Below, piece by piece: positions 28,436-37,436 of a DNA stretch of 64,000 nucleotides. Source of the stretch: Hyphomicrobiales bacterium (GTDB lineage Bacteria > Pseudomonadota > Alphaproteobacteria > Rhizobiales > JACESI01); NCBI GenBank assembly GCA_013911885.1, contig JACESI010000008.1, positions 62,001 to 126,000 on the forward strand, given 5' to 3'. Within the stretch, counting starts at the first letter, position 1, and every line of letters starts with the position of its first letter. The position numbers were made by a program, and so were the translations under genes. Below the pieces are notes generated by a model that saw nothing but the letters and a program-made list of their open reading frames with translations, searched no databases and was not told the origin of the DNA.

Positions 28436-29410
28436 CTAGGTTGCCTGTTCCTCCAGCCGGTCTGTCGCGGGCGGCGGTGTGCGGGAAAGTGCTGAGATTT
28501 CCGCGCGCAGCGCCGGTGTCATGTCGATGGTGACGCTTTCGAGCGACGGCTGCAATTGTTCAAGATTGCGGGCGCCGATAATCGGGCAGGTGATATCATG
28601 ATGGCTTGCTGCCCAGGCGACGGCGAGGGACACCGGATGAACGCCGCGCATCTTTGCGAAAGCGGTGAATGCCTCTGCCACATCATAGACCCAGTCCTCG
28701 GAATAGCGCTTGCTGTACTCCTGATTCTGCATGATGCGTCCGACGGGCGGGCGGGTCTCTCGCGAATATTTGCCCGACAAAAGTCCGCCGCCGACCGGTG
28801 AATAGGCGATGACACCAAGCCCCTCGGCATGGGCGAGCGGCAGGATTTCGCTTTCTACCTGACGTTTCACAAGGGAATACATCGGCTGGATGACATCAAA
28901 CCGCGACCAATTGTGCTTCTCGGATATGCCGAGCGCCTTTGCGACCTGCCACGCGGAATAATTGCTCGCGCCGAGATAGACGACCTTGCCGTCCTGAACC
29001 AGCTTTTCAAGCGCGCGCAGTGTTTCCTCAAGCGGCACGATCTTGTCGAAACGGTGCATGAACAGAATATCGAGCCGATCCGTGTGGAGACGCTTCAGGC
29101 TTGCCTCCACCGCCTGCATGATATGCCGACGATTGCCGCCGCCGCCGTTGATATCGCCGGTAATATTGTTGAAGCATTTCGAGGTGATCACAAGGTCGTT
29201 GCGTGTGCCCTTGATCAGGCGTCCCAAGATCTCCTCTGCCGCGCCTTTGCTGTAGGCGTCAGCGCAATCGAAAAAATTGATGCCTTGATCGCGGCAGGCC
29301 TTATACATGCGGATCGATTCCGCCTCATTGGCATCGCCGCCAAAGGACATCGTGCCGAAACAGAGTTCCGAAACCTGAAGGCCCGTCCGGCCAAGCGTTT
29401 TGTATTTCAT
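28436..29410 (-). CDS. Aldo/keto reductase
   Basis: A 324-residue NAD(P)H-dependent oxidoreductase of the AKR superfamily (YdhF/YghZ-like branch). The catalytic tetrad appears as Asp in FFDCADAYSKGAAEEILG (with the Tyr), Lys in VITSKCF and His in ILFMHRFD, and the cofactor-binding C-terminal portion includes PIIGARNLEQLQPSLESV. The natural substrate is unknown. GGAGAT precedes the ATG at 29410; the open frame upstream to 29542 is not family-like. A palindrome (TAGAATTCTA) lies in the spacer to apt. Confidence 0.92.
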   Translation of the reverse strand: MKYKTLGRTGLQVSELCFGTMSFGGDANEAESIRMYKACRDQGINFFDCADAYSKGAAEEILGRLIKGTRNDLVITSKCFNNITGDINGGGGNRRHIMQAVEASLKRLHTDRLDILFMHRFDKIVPLEETLRALEKLVQDGKVVYLGASNYSAWQVAKALGISEKHNWSRFDVIQPMYSLVKRQVESEILPLAHAEGLGVIAYSPVGGGLLSGKYSRETRPPVGRIMQNQEYSKRYSEDWVYDVAEAFTAFAKMRGVHPVSLAVAWAASHHDITCPIIGARNLEQLQPSLESVTIDMTPALRAEISALSRTPPPATDRLEEQAT

Positions 29411-29607
29411 GGATGCTATCTCCTCTTTTCTGCCGGATATTAGGCTGAGGGCGGCGCTGATGAAAAGCCTCGATCCACACTTGCCTGCAAGAAAGCGCTC
29501 TGCCGCTTTGCCCTTGCCGAATTCGGCGCCATCCACTAACACAACCCCATGTTTGATCGGCGGCAGGGCGCATTTCCTTGTCCGCCCGTTATGAAGGATT
29601 CCCCTCC

Positions 29608-30705
29608 ATGGGCTTCAAATGCGGTATTATCGGCCTGCCGAATGTGGGTAAGTCGACGCTTTTCAACGCGCTCACCAAAACCGCCGCGGCGCAGGCGGCG
29701 AATTATCCGTTCTGCACCATCGAGCCGAATACCGGCGAGGTGAGCGTGCCGGACGAGCGCCTCTCGAAGATCGCGTCGATTGCCGGATCAAAGGAAATCA
29801 TACCGACGCGACTCAATTTCGTTGATATTGCGGGTCTTGTCCGCGGTGCTTCCAAGGGCGAGGGGCTCGGCAACCAGTTTCTCGCCAATATCCGCGAGGT
29901 AGACGCAATTGCCCACGTGCTGCGCTGTTTCGAAGATGACGACATCACCCATGTCGAGGGGCGGATCGACCCGATTGCGGATGCGGAGACGGTCGAGACC
30001 GAGCTGATGATTTCCGACCTTGAAAGCGTTGAGCGGCGGATTGTCAACGTGCGCAAGCGCGCGACCGGCAAGGACAAGGAAGCAATGGCGCAGGTGCCGA
30101 TCATGGAGGCTGTGCTCAAGCTGCTTCAGGATGGAAAACCCGCCCGCCTGGTCGAAATCAGCGCGGAAGAGCGCCCGATCTTCATGGCGATGCAGCTTCT
30201 GACTTCGAAGCCCATCCTTTATGTCGCCAATGTCGATGAGGCGAGTGCGGCAAGCGGCAATGATTTTTCCGCGCGGGTCGAAAAAATGGCTGAGGCGCAG
30301 GGCGCGAAGTCGGTCACGATTTCCGCCGAAATCGAGTCGGAGATTGCTCAGCTCGATCCAGCCGAGCAGGCCGAATATCTCGAGACCCTCGGTCTCAGCG
30401 AACCGGGACTCGACCGGCTGATCCGGCGCGGCTATGAGCTTCTTCAGCTTCAGACATATTTCACCGCCGGACCGAAGGAAACCAGAGCCTGGACGATCAC
30501 GGCAGGCACCAAGGCTCCGCAGGCGGCGGGCGTCATTCATACGGATTTCGAGAAGGGCTTCATCCGCGCGCAGACGATTGCCTATAGCGACTATATTCAG
30601 CTTGGCGGCGAGGTTCCCGCGAAAGAGGCAGGCAAGGCGCGCGACGAGGGCAAGGAATATGTCGTCGCCGATGGTGACATCATGCTTTTCAAGTTCAACA
30701 ACTAG
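29608..30705 (+). CDS. ychF: Ribosome-binding ATPase YchF
   Basis: A 365-residue OBG-family P-loop protein that prefers ATP, with roles in translation and stress response. P-loop GLPNVGKST at 8-16, G3 region IVDIAGLVRGASKGEGLGNQFL, the coiled-coil helical domain (about 130-200) and the C-terminal TGS/ubiquitin-like domain (LQTYFTAGPKETRAWTI). The ATG at 29608 gives the standard N-terminus MGFKCGIIGLPNVGKS. Divergent from the aldo/keto reductase; the next gene begins directly after its stop. Confidence 0.97.
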   Translation: MGFKCGIIGLPNVGKSTLFNALTKTAAAQAANYPFCTIEPNTGEVSVPDERLSKIASIAGSKEIIPTRLNFVDIAGLVRGASKGEGLGNQFLANIREVDAIAHVLRCFEDDDITHVEGRIDPIADAETVETELMISDLESVERRIVNVRKRATGKDKEAMAQVPIMEAVLKLLQDGKPARLVEISAEERPIFMAMQLLTSKPILYVANVDEASAASGNDFSARVEKMAEAQGAKSVTISAEIESEIAQLDPAEQAEYLETLGLSEPGLDRLIRRGYELLQLQTYFTAGPKETRAWTITAGTKAPQAAGVIHTDFEKGFIRAQTIAYSDYIQLGGEVPAKEAGKARDEGKEYVVADGDIMLFKFNN

Positions 30706-31356
30706 GTGTGCGCCGTGGTTGACCCGCAGCTTGAAAAGATCGGTGGCAAATCGCTCCTCTTCGTGATGGCGGTTCCTATGGAATATGGTGCGGCGCTGAA
30801 GGCGCGTATCGTGCCGCTGATGTGCGGGGTCGGTCCGGTGGAAGCAGCTCTCTCGATGGGGCGTGCGCTTCAGCAGCTCGCGCAAGGCGCCCAATTGCCC
30901 GATCTCATCGTCTCGCTCGGCTCCGCCGGTTCCGCGCGCCTCGAACAAGGCGAAATCTATCAGGCGGCGAGCGTTTCCTACCGTGATATTGATGCTTCGC
31001 CCCTTGGTTTCACCAAGGGCGTGACACCGTTTCTCGATCACCCGGTCGAAATCCCGCTGTTCTGCCCTTATGCGGACCTGCCGAAGGCGCGGCTTTCCTC
31101 CGGCGGCAATATCGTCTCTGGCGATGCATACCGTCAGATCGATGCCGATATGGTCGATATGGAGACTTTCGCGATCAAGCGCGCGGCTGATGTTTTCGGC
31201 GTTCCGCTGCTTGGCCTTCGCGGAATTTCAGATGGCCGCGAGCCGCTTTCCAAATATGAGGACTGGACCGCCTATCTCAGCGATATCGACGTCAAGCTTG
31301 CAGGCGTGATTGATCAGCTTGAGGCTGTGCTTGTCTCATCGCATGCTGCGACATAA
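30706..31356 (+). CDS. mtnN: 5'-methylthioadenosine/S-adenosylhomocysteine nucleosidase
   Basis: A 216-residue MTA/SAH nucleosidase-like protein of the PNP/UDP phosphorylase superfamily. MCGVGPVEAAL, LGSAGS, VDMETFAI with the substrate-binding Glu, and GLRGISDG with the catalytic Asp are present. It is slightly shorter at the N-terminus than the E. coli enzyme (about 232). It starts with a GTG immediately after the ychF stop, so it is probably co-translated; an in-frame GTG at 30715 is an alternative. Its 3' end overlaps the convergent YchJ-like gene by 43 bases. Specificity for MTA/SAH against other nucleosides is inferred. Confidence 0.85.
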   Translation: MCAVVDPQLEKIGGKSLLFVMAVPMEYGAALKARIVPLMCGVGPVEAALSMGRALQQLAQGAQLPDLIVSLGSAGSARLEQGEIYQAASVSYRDIDASPLGFTKGVTPFLDHPVEIPLFCPYADLPKARLSSGGNIVSGDAYRQIDADMVDMETFAIKRAADVFGVPLLGLRGISDGREPLSKYEDWTAYLSDIDVKLAGVIDQLEAVLVSSHAAT

Positions 31357-31721
31357 TACCAGCGCCCCTGTTTCTTTCTGAATTCGCTCTTTTCACGTTG
31401 GCGGTGGAGTGCCCCTGCATGAAGCGAGGTCGCAACGAAAGTGACTGTGCCAGTCGTATCATTCCGAAGGCCTGCTTCGGTCGCGAGAATTGCAAGACCA
31501 AGCCAGGTGCTGTTTTTGGATCGGGCGCTATAGCCCGCATCATCGAAATCGCGCTGGAATTTCGGCCAGGTTGTCGCTTTCAGATAGTCTATCCGGCCGG
31601 TCGCGAAAGCCGCATAACGTGAGCGCATGAGGGCTTCTGCCGTTTCCGGAAGGGCCGTCTGCGCGTGGAAAGGGCCACAGCAGGCGGTATAATCCAGCTT
31701 CGATCCGCAGGGACAAATCAT
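31314..31721 (-). CDS. YchJ-family protein with N-terminal SEC-C zinc motif
   Basis: A 135-residue YchJ-like protein. It opens with CPCGSKLDYTACCGPFH, the SEC-C type zinc-binding motif (Cys-x-Cys-x8-Cys-Cys), and continues with the YchJ core ALMRSRYAAFATGRIDYL and a C-terminal FRKKQGRWYYVA strand of the NTF2-like fold. Function is unknown. It is convergent with the nucleosidase gene and lies 10 bases upstream of the convergent-strand neighbour pth start region, on the same strand as pth-rplY-prs. Confidence 0.9.
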   Translation of the reverse strand: MICPCGSKLDYTACCGPFHAQTALPETAEALMRSRYAAFATGRIDYLKATTWPKFQRDFDDAGYSARSKNSTWLGLAILATEAGLRNDTTGTVTFVATSLHAGALHRQREKSEFRKKQGRWYYVAACDETSTASS

Positions 31722-31731
31722 GACCGGCGGC

Positions 31732-32487
31732 TCATGTGTCGTTGCCCTTATCCTTGCCGCCGAACAGTTTCTTTAAAATGTCCGCCATGGGGCCGGTCGT
31801 TGGCATGGCTTTGCGGGATGGTGCCGGGCTTTGTGAACGGGCCTGACGGATGTGGCTTTGCGGTTTATTTTCATGACCTGCCGCCCGGTTGGTCTGGCCG
31901 CGGGCGCCCGGCGGTTCGTTCGAATTCAGTTTCAAAGCAAGTTTGGTGGTAAAATTCACGTCCTCGCCGCGGGCAAGCGTGTCACAGGAAAGCGCAACCG
32001 CCTCCAACAGGGGTTCGAGCCAGACAGCATCTGCTTTCGCGAAATCGCTGAGGACATAATTGGAGACAAGGGCCTTGTCACCCGGATGGCCAATGCCGAG
32101 GCGAACACGGCGATAAGCCGTGCCGATATGCGCGTCCATCGATTTGATGCCGTTGTGGCCGCCGGAGCCGCCGCCAGTCTTGAGGCGCACCTTGCCCGGC
32201 GCGAGGTCTAGCTCATCATGGATGACGACAATGTCGGGCGGGTCGATCTTGTAGAAGCTGCACACTTCCTGAACCGACCGGCCGGATTCATTCATGAATG
32301 TTGCCGGTTTGAGAAGAAGGGTCTTCACACCCACCAGGGTGCCTTCGGAAATCTCGCCGCGAAACTTTTTGCGAAAGGCCGGAAAGTCATGGCGGCGGTG
32401 TATCGCATCCACCGCCATGAAGCCGATATTGTGCCGGTTATCGGCATATTGAGCGCCCGGATTGCCCAGTCCTACAATGAGAAACAT
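31732..32487 (-). CDS. pth: Peptidyl-tRNA hydrolase
   Basis: A 251-residue Pth that recycles peptidyl-tRNA released from stalled ribosomes. The core begins LIVGLGNPGAQYADNRHNIGFMAVD, with catalytic His in NRHNIGF, then KPATFMNESGRSVQ and GSGGHNGIKSMDAHIGT. The last roughly 60 residues are a basic, Ser/Pro/Asn-rich tail (from about 190) seen in rhizobial-type Pth and probably disordered. GGGAGTGATCC precedes the ATG. It lies 30 bases after rplY on the same strand. Confidence 0.97.
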   Translation of the reverse strand: MFLIVGLGNPGAQYADNRHNIGFMAVDAIHRRHDFPAFRKKFRGEISEGTLVGVKTLLLKPATFMNESGRSVQEVCSFYKIDPPDIVVIHDELDLAPGKVRLKTGGGSGGHNGIKSMDAHIGTAYRRVRLGIGHPGDKALVSNYVLSDFAKADAVWLEPLLEAVALSCDTLARGEDVNFTTKLALKLNSNEPPGARGQTNRAAGHENKPQSHIRQARSQSPAPSRKAMPTTGPMADILKKLFGGKDKGNDT

Positions 32488-32517
32488 GGATCACTCCCAA
32501 GCCGTTGCGGTGGACAT

Positions 32518-33129
32518 TCAGCCCTTGCCGTCTGCTTCCGCGCCCTCACCCTTCAGGTCTTCGCGGATGCCGGCTGGCGTTGCGATGGTCGCGATGGTGA
32601 AATCACGGTCCGTGATGATCGGCTTGACGCCTTCAGGCAACGAAATATTCGAAATATGGATACCGTCCCCCAGTTCGAGACCTTTAAGATCGGCCACGAT
32701 ATGTTCCGGAATCTGGTCAGCCGGGCATTCGAGTTCGACCGTGTGGCGCACGATGTTGAGAACACCACCACGTTTCAGACCTGGCGAGGCTTCTTCATTT
32801 TCGAAGATCACCGGCACTTCAACCGTCAGCATCGACCCTTTGGTTACGCGCAGGAAATCGACATGGATCAGGAAATCCTTGATCGGGTCCAGTGCATAGT
32901 CTTTCGGGATCACGCGTATTTTTTCGCCGTTCACGTCGATCGTTGCAATGGTCGACATGAAGCCGCCACCGTGCAGTTTGAGGAAGGCTTCCTTATAGTC
33001 GATGGCGATCGGGAGAGGAGGCTGTTTTGCGCCGTAGATCACGGCCGGGATTTTCTTTTCCCGACGCAATGCACGAGCGGCCCCCTTGCCAACCCGGTCG
33101 CGCACCGTTGCTGTGAGTTCATAGCTCAT
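32518..33129 (-). CDS. rplY: 50S ribosomal protein L25 / general stress protein Ctc
   Basis: A 203-residue long form of bL25 with the 5S rRNA-binding N-terminal domain ([30 protein letters not shown]) and the Ctc-type C-terminal beta domain ([20 protein letters not shown]). The last residues are acidic (EGAEADGKG). TTTGGAGTG precedes the ATG. It is followed by pth, an order common in alphaproteobacteria, tying ribosome structure to ribosome rescue. Confidence 0.97.
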   Translation of the reverse strand: MSYELTATVRDRVGKGAARALRREKKIPAVIYGAKQPPLPIAIDYKEAFLKLHGGGFMSTIATIDVNGEKIRVIPKDYALDPIKDFLIHVDFLRVTKGSMLTVEVPVIFENEEASPGLKRGGVLNIVRHTVELECPADQIPEHIVADLKGLELGDGIHISNISLPEGVKPIITDRDFTIATIATPAGIREDLKGEGAEADGKG

Positions 33130-33303
33130 CGGTACACTCCAAATTGTCTGGTTTCATTCACGGTGCGCCCTTGTGAACGCGCCGTCTGCCGGTTCCTCCA
33201 GGGGTGAACAACGGCTCGCGCCTTATAGGCGATGGGTCCGGCGATTGCAATCCTCAGCGGCCAGTTCGGTAATCATCGACGCAAAACAGCGAAAAAGCCG
33301 CGT

Positions 33304-34236
33304 CTATTTGAAAAGCGAGCTGATCGACTGTTCCTTGGCGGTGCGGTGGATCGCTTCGCCGAGCAGCGGTGCGAGCGAGATCACGCGAATATTGCGCGCG
33401 CCGAGGACCGCCTCTGTCGGCTCGATCGAATTGGTGATCGCAAGTTCCTTGAGGGCTGATTTTCCGATCCGTGCCGCCGCGCCGCCGGACAGGACACCAT
33501 GGGTAATATAGGCCGTGACCGATGCAGCGCCTTTGGCAAGCAGCGCTTCCGCCGCATTGCAAAGCGTGCCGCCTGAATCGACAATGTCATCAACGAGGAG
33601 GCAGTCATAGCCTTCCACTTCACCGATGATGTTCATCACCTCGGATTCGCCCGCACGTTCGCGGCGCTTGTCGACGATGGCGAGCGGAACGTCGAGGCGT
33701 TTCGCAAGGGCACGGGCGCGCACCACGCCGCCGACATCCGGTGAAATCACCATCGCCTTGTCGGTGTCATAACGTTCGATAATATCGCGGGCGAAAACCG
33801 GTGCGGCAAAAAGGTTGTCGGTCGGAATGTCGAAGAAGCCCTGGATCTGTCCGGCATGAAGGTCAAGGGTCAGCACCCGGTGGGCACCCGCTTCAACGAT
33901 AAGATTGGCGACGAGCTTCGCAGAGATCGGCGTGCGACCCGATGTTCGGCGGTCTTGACGCGCATAGCCGAAATAGGGAATGACGGCGGTGATGCGTTTT
34001 GCCGACGAGCGGCGCATCGCATCGCACAGAATGAGCAGTTCCATCAGGTTGTCATTGGCGGGATAACTCGTCGACTGGACGATGAAAACATCCTGTCCAC
34101 GGACATTGTCCTGCACCTCGACAAAGATTTCCTGATCCGCGAAGCGGCGCACGTCGCATCCGATGAGTTCGGTGTCGAGATATTTGCAAATATCGGCAGC
34201 GAGCGTGCGGTTGGCGTTTCCACAGACAATCTTCAT
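33304..34236 (-). CDS. prs: Ribose-phosphate pyrophosphokinase (PRPP synthetase)
   Basis: A 310-residue class I PRPP synthetase. The Mg-binding and ribose-5-phosphate loops are visible: [13 protein letters not shown] near 95-107 (ATP-binding region), [21 protein letters not shown], and the PRPP loop in [22 protein letters not shown] (DDIVDSGGT). The product feeds apt (27.8 kb) and other nucleotide and amino-acid routes. It is upstream of rplY on the same strand (174-base spacer). A TTAACCAT octamer lies in its upstream region at 34303-34310. Confidence 0.97.
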   Translation of the reverse strand: MKIVCGNANRTLAADICKYLDTELIGCDVRRFADQEIFVEVQDNVRGQDVFIVQSTSYPANDNLMELLILCDAMRRSSAKRITAVIPYFGYARQDRRTSGRTPISAKLVANLIVEAGAHRVLTLDLHAGQIQGFFDIPTDNLFAAPVFARDIIERYDTDKAMVISPDVGGVVRARALAKRLDVPLAIVDKRRERAGESEVMNIIGEVEGYDCLLVDDIVDSGGTLCNAAEALLAKGAASVTAYITHGVLSGGAAARIGKSALKELAITNSIEPTEAVLGARNIRVISLAPLLGEAIHRTAKEQSISSLFK

Positions 34237-34422
34237 GAAGGTGAACTCACTTTGGCAGAAGGCGCGCGGTCAGGCGCTGGTGCGGACGGGCAATGCCGGC
34301 GTTTAACCATGCACCGCGAGGCCTGTAAACTGTGGAATGGCGCTTGCCTGTCATAATTCTGCCATTCGGCAAAAATGTCCCCAACCCCAACCAGAAAACC
34401 AATATCCGCTTACAGCCCCTTG

Positions 34423-35574
34423 TCAGCGCACAACCAGATCGAGCGGCAGGCGGGAAAGATCTTCCGGCCCATCGGCAGTGGTAAGATAAGTACGGCCGAG
34501 CGTCATCGCCGTACTGGTCTCGGAATCCATCAGGATCATATGGGCAAAAAGCACCATGTTCTCCTCGATGACAACCGGATTGTCGCGGTAGAACATCGGT
34601 GTGTCCATCCAGGACGGCGTGAAACGCGCGCCGAGCGAATAACCGCAGGCATTGAGGCGGTGAGCGGCAAGACCATGGCTTTCGATAACGCGGGCATGGG
34701 CGTCGAAGACTTCGCCGAAAGTCTTGCCGACCTGCATCGTCTCACGGCAGGCAAGCAGTGCCTCGCGCGCGGCGGCGTAAAGTTCGGCATGGCGCAGGCT
34801 CGCCCGGCCGATCGGAATCGTCTGCATATAGGCCACATGATAATGGCGGTAGATGCCGGCCCATTCGAGGGTCAGCTGATCCTCTGCGCCGAGCTTGCGG
34901 CGACCGGATTTATAGCGGCACAAAAGCGCCTCCTGTCCGGATCCGATAATGAATTCGTTACCTGGATAATCGCCGCCACCGGTAAAGATCGCGTTGTGCA
35001 TGGCAGCGAGGATTGCGCCCTCATCAGCGTCAGGCGCGGCAATGGCGAGTGCTGCCTCGAAGGCCGCATCACCAAGCGCCGCCGCCTTGCGGATATAGGC
35101 GATTTCAGCAGGCGATTTTGTCATGCGCAGATGCGCCACGACTTCGGACGCATCTTCAAGTTTTGCAAAGGTGCGCAGCGCCGTATCAAGCAGGCGGCAA
35201 TTCGCGCCGTTGAGGCCGTGGGTATTGTATTCGATGCCGATTTTCGCGCCGAGCAACCCTTCCTCATCAAGAAGATCGCGCAGCTCGTTTGCCGGGTTCA
35301 CGCCAGCGCGGTCGATCCAGATGCGGATATCCTCAATGATCGAGGTCAGTCTCGCCTGTCTGAGATCGGCCGATCGGGTGAGCAGGATCATCGAGCCGTC
35401 GCGCTTGACAACCAGCGACTGGAAAAAGCAGAAGCCGAACGTATCATAGCCGGTCAGCCAATACATGCTTTCCTGAGCGAAGAGGAGCATGGCATCAAGA
35501 TTGTTTGCGCTCATCTCGGCCTGAAGCAGCGCCATGCGGGCGTCAAATTCGTCTTTATCGAAATGGAGAGCCAT
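34423..35574 (-). CDS. M24-family (creatinase/prolidase fold) protein lacking canonical metal ligands
   Basis: A 383-residue pita-bread-fold protein of the M24 group: an N-terminal creatinase-type domain (about 1-140) and a C-terminal M24 domain. At the five positions that bind two metals in prolidases (Asp, Asp, His, Glu, Glu) the sequence reads Glu in LEWAG, Ala in YHVAYMQT, Tyr in CGYSLG, His in LFAHMIL and Gly in MTLGRTY. Metal-free members such as creatinase and ectoine-hydrolase-type enzymes hydrolyse C-N bonds without metals, so a non-peptidase hydrolase is possible. It is the last gene of the lgt-midA-pgeF run, 19 bases after pgeF. The substrate is unknown. Confidence 0.8.
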   Translation of the reverse strand: MALHFDKDEFDARMALLQAEMSANNLDAMLLFAQESMYWLTGYDTFGFCFFQSLVVKRDGSMILLTRSADLRQARLTSIIEDIRIWIDRAGVNPANELRDLLDEEGLLGAKIGIEYNTHGLNGANCRLLDTALRTFAKLEDASEVVAHLRMTKSPAEIAYIRKAAALGDAAFEAALAIAAPDADEGAILAAMHNAIFTGGGDYPGNEFIIGSGQEALLCRYKSGRRKLGAEDQLTLEWAGIYRHYHVAYMQTIPIGRASLRHAELYAAAREALLACRETMQVGKTFGEVFDAHARVIESHGLAAHRLNACGYSLGARFTPSWMDTPMFYRDNPVVIEENMVLFAHMILMDSETSTAMTLGRTYLTTADGPEDLSRLPLDLVVR

Positions 35575-35593
35575 GATCTTACCTCTTCAGTCT

Positions 35594-36379
35594 TTAGTTT
35601 CTAAGTACAATCGCGCTGAGCAGGCGCCCATAATCCGGTTCGGCGCGGTGTGTGGTGCGGCGATAGGAATAAAAGCGGGTTTCGTCGTCATAAGTGTCGA
35701 GATCGAGTTTGCCCGTCTGCCCGACACCCGCCGCCGCTAAACGGTCGGTGATATAAGACGGCAGATCAAAAAGGGCGTGACCCGCCCGTGCAGAGGGAAT
35801 CAGATAGCGCATGTTTTCTCCGGAGAGTGCCGTCAGGGCGGCCACGAATTCCGGCCCAACCTCATAGGATTTCTGCGCAATGGTGGGGCCGAGAATGGCG
35901 GTCACATTCGCCCGATCCGCGCCAAGCTTTTCCATCGCCGTGAGGGTGTTTTCAAGAACGCCGCCCGTCGCACCGCGCCAGCCCGCATGGGCAGCGCCGA
36001 TGACACCGGCTTTTGGATCTGCAAAAAGCACGGGTCCGCAATCGGCGGTCGCAATGCCGATCATCACACCCCGACGCTTTGTCACCATCGCGTCGGCTTT
36101 CGGGCCGGACCCCGGCTGCCAGACCTCGTCCACAGTCACGACATCGGGTGAGTGGATCTGATAGACGGTCGCGAGCCGGTCCGGCGCAACGGCAAGATCA
36201 GCCGCGCAGCGCGCGCGATTTTCAAGGACCGCATCTTTGGCATCATCCGAGCCAAGGCCGACATTCCGGCTTGCATAAAGCCCGCCCGAGATTCCGCCCT
36301 TACGGGTGAAATATGCGTGGTCGATGCCTGATAAGGCCGACAAAGCGTCTGCCTTGATAAAGGGGGTCTCAAAAACCAT
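35594..36379 (-). CDS. pgeF: Peptidoglycan editing factor / purine nucleoside phosphorylase, YfiH family
   Basis: A 261-residue copper/zinc-associated enzyme of the DUF152 (YfiH) family, reported to act on purine nucleosides and, in E. coli, to keep the peptidoglycan stem peptide free of L-Ser. The conserved HAGWRGATGGV and DCGPVLF segments with the metal-binding His and Cys are present, as is the N-terminal YFTRKGGISGGLYASRNVG. Its start overlaps the midA 3' end by 11 bases, so translation is coupled in lgt-midA-pgeF. Confidence 0.93.
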   Translation of the reverse strand: MVFETPFIKADALSALSGIDHAYFTRKGGISGGLYASRNVGLGSDDAKDAVLENRARCAADLAVAPDRLATVYQIHSPDVVTVDEVWQPGSGPKADAMVTKRRGVMIGIATADCGPVLFADPKAGVIGAAHAGWRGATGGVLENTLTAMEKLGADRANVTAILGPTIAQKSYEVGPEFVAALTALSGENMRYLIPSARAGHALFDLPSYITDRLAAAGVGQTGKLDLDTYDDETRFYSYRRTTHRAEPDYGRLLSAIVLRN

Positions 36380-37436
36380 GAGGGACGGTGCCGCGCCGCG
36401 TGATTGCCATTACCTTGAATAGGTTCCCCATTTTTTCCGGCGCCGCAAGACGCTCGACATCGATTTGAATTTTTTCCTGCTCGGCCGCCGACAGTCCCGC
36501 GCCGAGCTTTCCCGCCCGTTCGAGCATGCCCATCGAAACCAGAAACGCGCCCTGGTTCGTCATTCTAACGGCCAATTGTGCTTTTTCCGCGATACCGCAA
36601 AGCGCTGCAAAATCAACATGTGCCGTCAGATCCGCCTCACCAGGTCTCGCGAGCGGATCAACGAAGCGGTGTTGCCGAACGGCCTGAAATGTATCGCCGA
36701 AACCGCTCTCCAGATGGCCGTAATCAATCAAAAGCGCCGCGCCGCCGATTTTTGAAATATGCTCGGCAATGCGTTCGACGACATGGCGCGCGGTGGCATT
36801 TTCCTCGAAGACCGCGCCTTCATAAGGTTGCATGCCGGGCAGGTGTTCTGGTATGGCGGAGCGCAGGCCCCAGTGCAATTCATCCGCCCTGGAACAGCCG
36901 ACCACCCGCTCGCCCCAGCGCGCGCCATCAAATTGATATTGCCGGATCGGCAGGGCATCAAGAAATTCATTGGCAATCAGGATGATGGGCAGGCGGCCGA
37001 GGTCATCAAGTGTTTCCTGAAAGAAGAGCGGTGTTTCAAAGGGTGCGAGCGCTGCTTTTTGCCGCTCGCGCAGGGCGGGGCTGATTTCGACAAGGCGCAG
37101 CGTCATGGCGTTCATCATGTCGGGCGCAAGCTTTGTAATGGTGCGCAGGCAATCGGCTGCGAGCGTGCCGCGACCAGGCCCTGCCTCCACCAGCGAAAAG
37201 GCCGCAGGCGCGCCGAGTTTGCGCCAGATATCGAGCGCCCAGATGCCGATCATTTCCCCGAAGAGCTGGCTGATTTCCGGCGCGGTGATGAAATCGCCAT
37301 CGCGGCCGAAGGGTGGTTTTTTAACATAATAGCCATCCGCCGGATCGGTCAGGCAATGGCGCATATAGGTTGCGACATCCATCGGCCCCTCCGTTGCGAT
37401 GAGGCGCTTTAGTCGCCGCAACAGGCTGTCTGTCAT
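36369..37436 (-). CDS. MidA-family SAM-dependent methyltransferase (NDUFAF7 homologue)
   Basis: A 355-residue class I methyltransferase of the DUF185/MidA family. The bovine/human relative NDUFAF7 dimethylates Arg85 of the NDUFS2 subunit of complex I, and bacterial members probably do the same for NuoD (inference). SAM-binding core: FSLVEAGPGRGTLAADCLRTI, with PILLIANEFLDALPIRQ as the NEFLDA motif. It overlaps lgt by four bases (ATGA) and pgeF by 11, a tight operon. Confidence 0.93.
   Translation of the reverse strand: MTDSLLRRLKRLIATEGPMDVATYMRHCLTDPADGYYVKKPPFGRDGDFITAPEISQLFGEMIGIWALDIWRKLGAPAAFSLVEAGPGRGTLAADCLRTITKLAPDMMNAMTLRLVEISPALRERQKAALAPFETPLFFQETLDDLGRLPIILIANEFLDALPIRQYQFDGARWGERVVGCSRADELHWGLRSAIPEHLPGMQPYEGAVFEENATARHVVERIAEHISKIGGAALLIDYGHLESGFGDTFQAVRQHRFVDPLARPGEADLTAHVDFAALCGIAEKAQLAVRMTNQGAFLVSMGMLERAGKLGAGLSAAEQEKIQIDVERLAAPEKMGNLFKVMAITRRGTVPHGF

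Noticed and set aside
34375..35604. 409-codon plus-strand frame opposite the M24 gene
   Set aside because: Antisense shadow; composition not protein-like and no family features.
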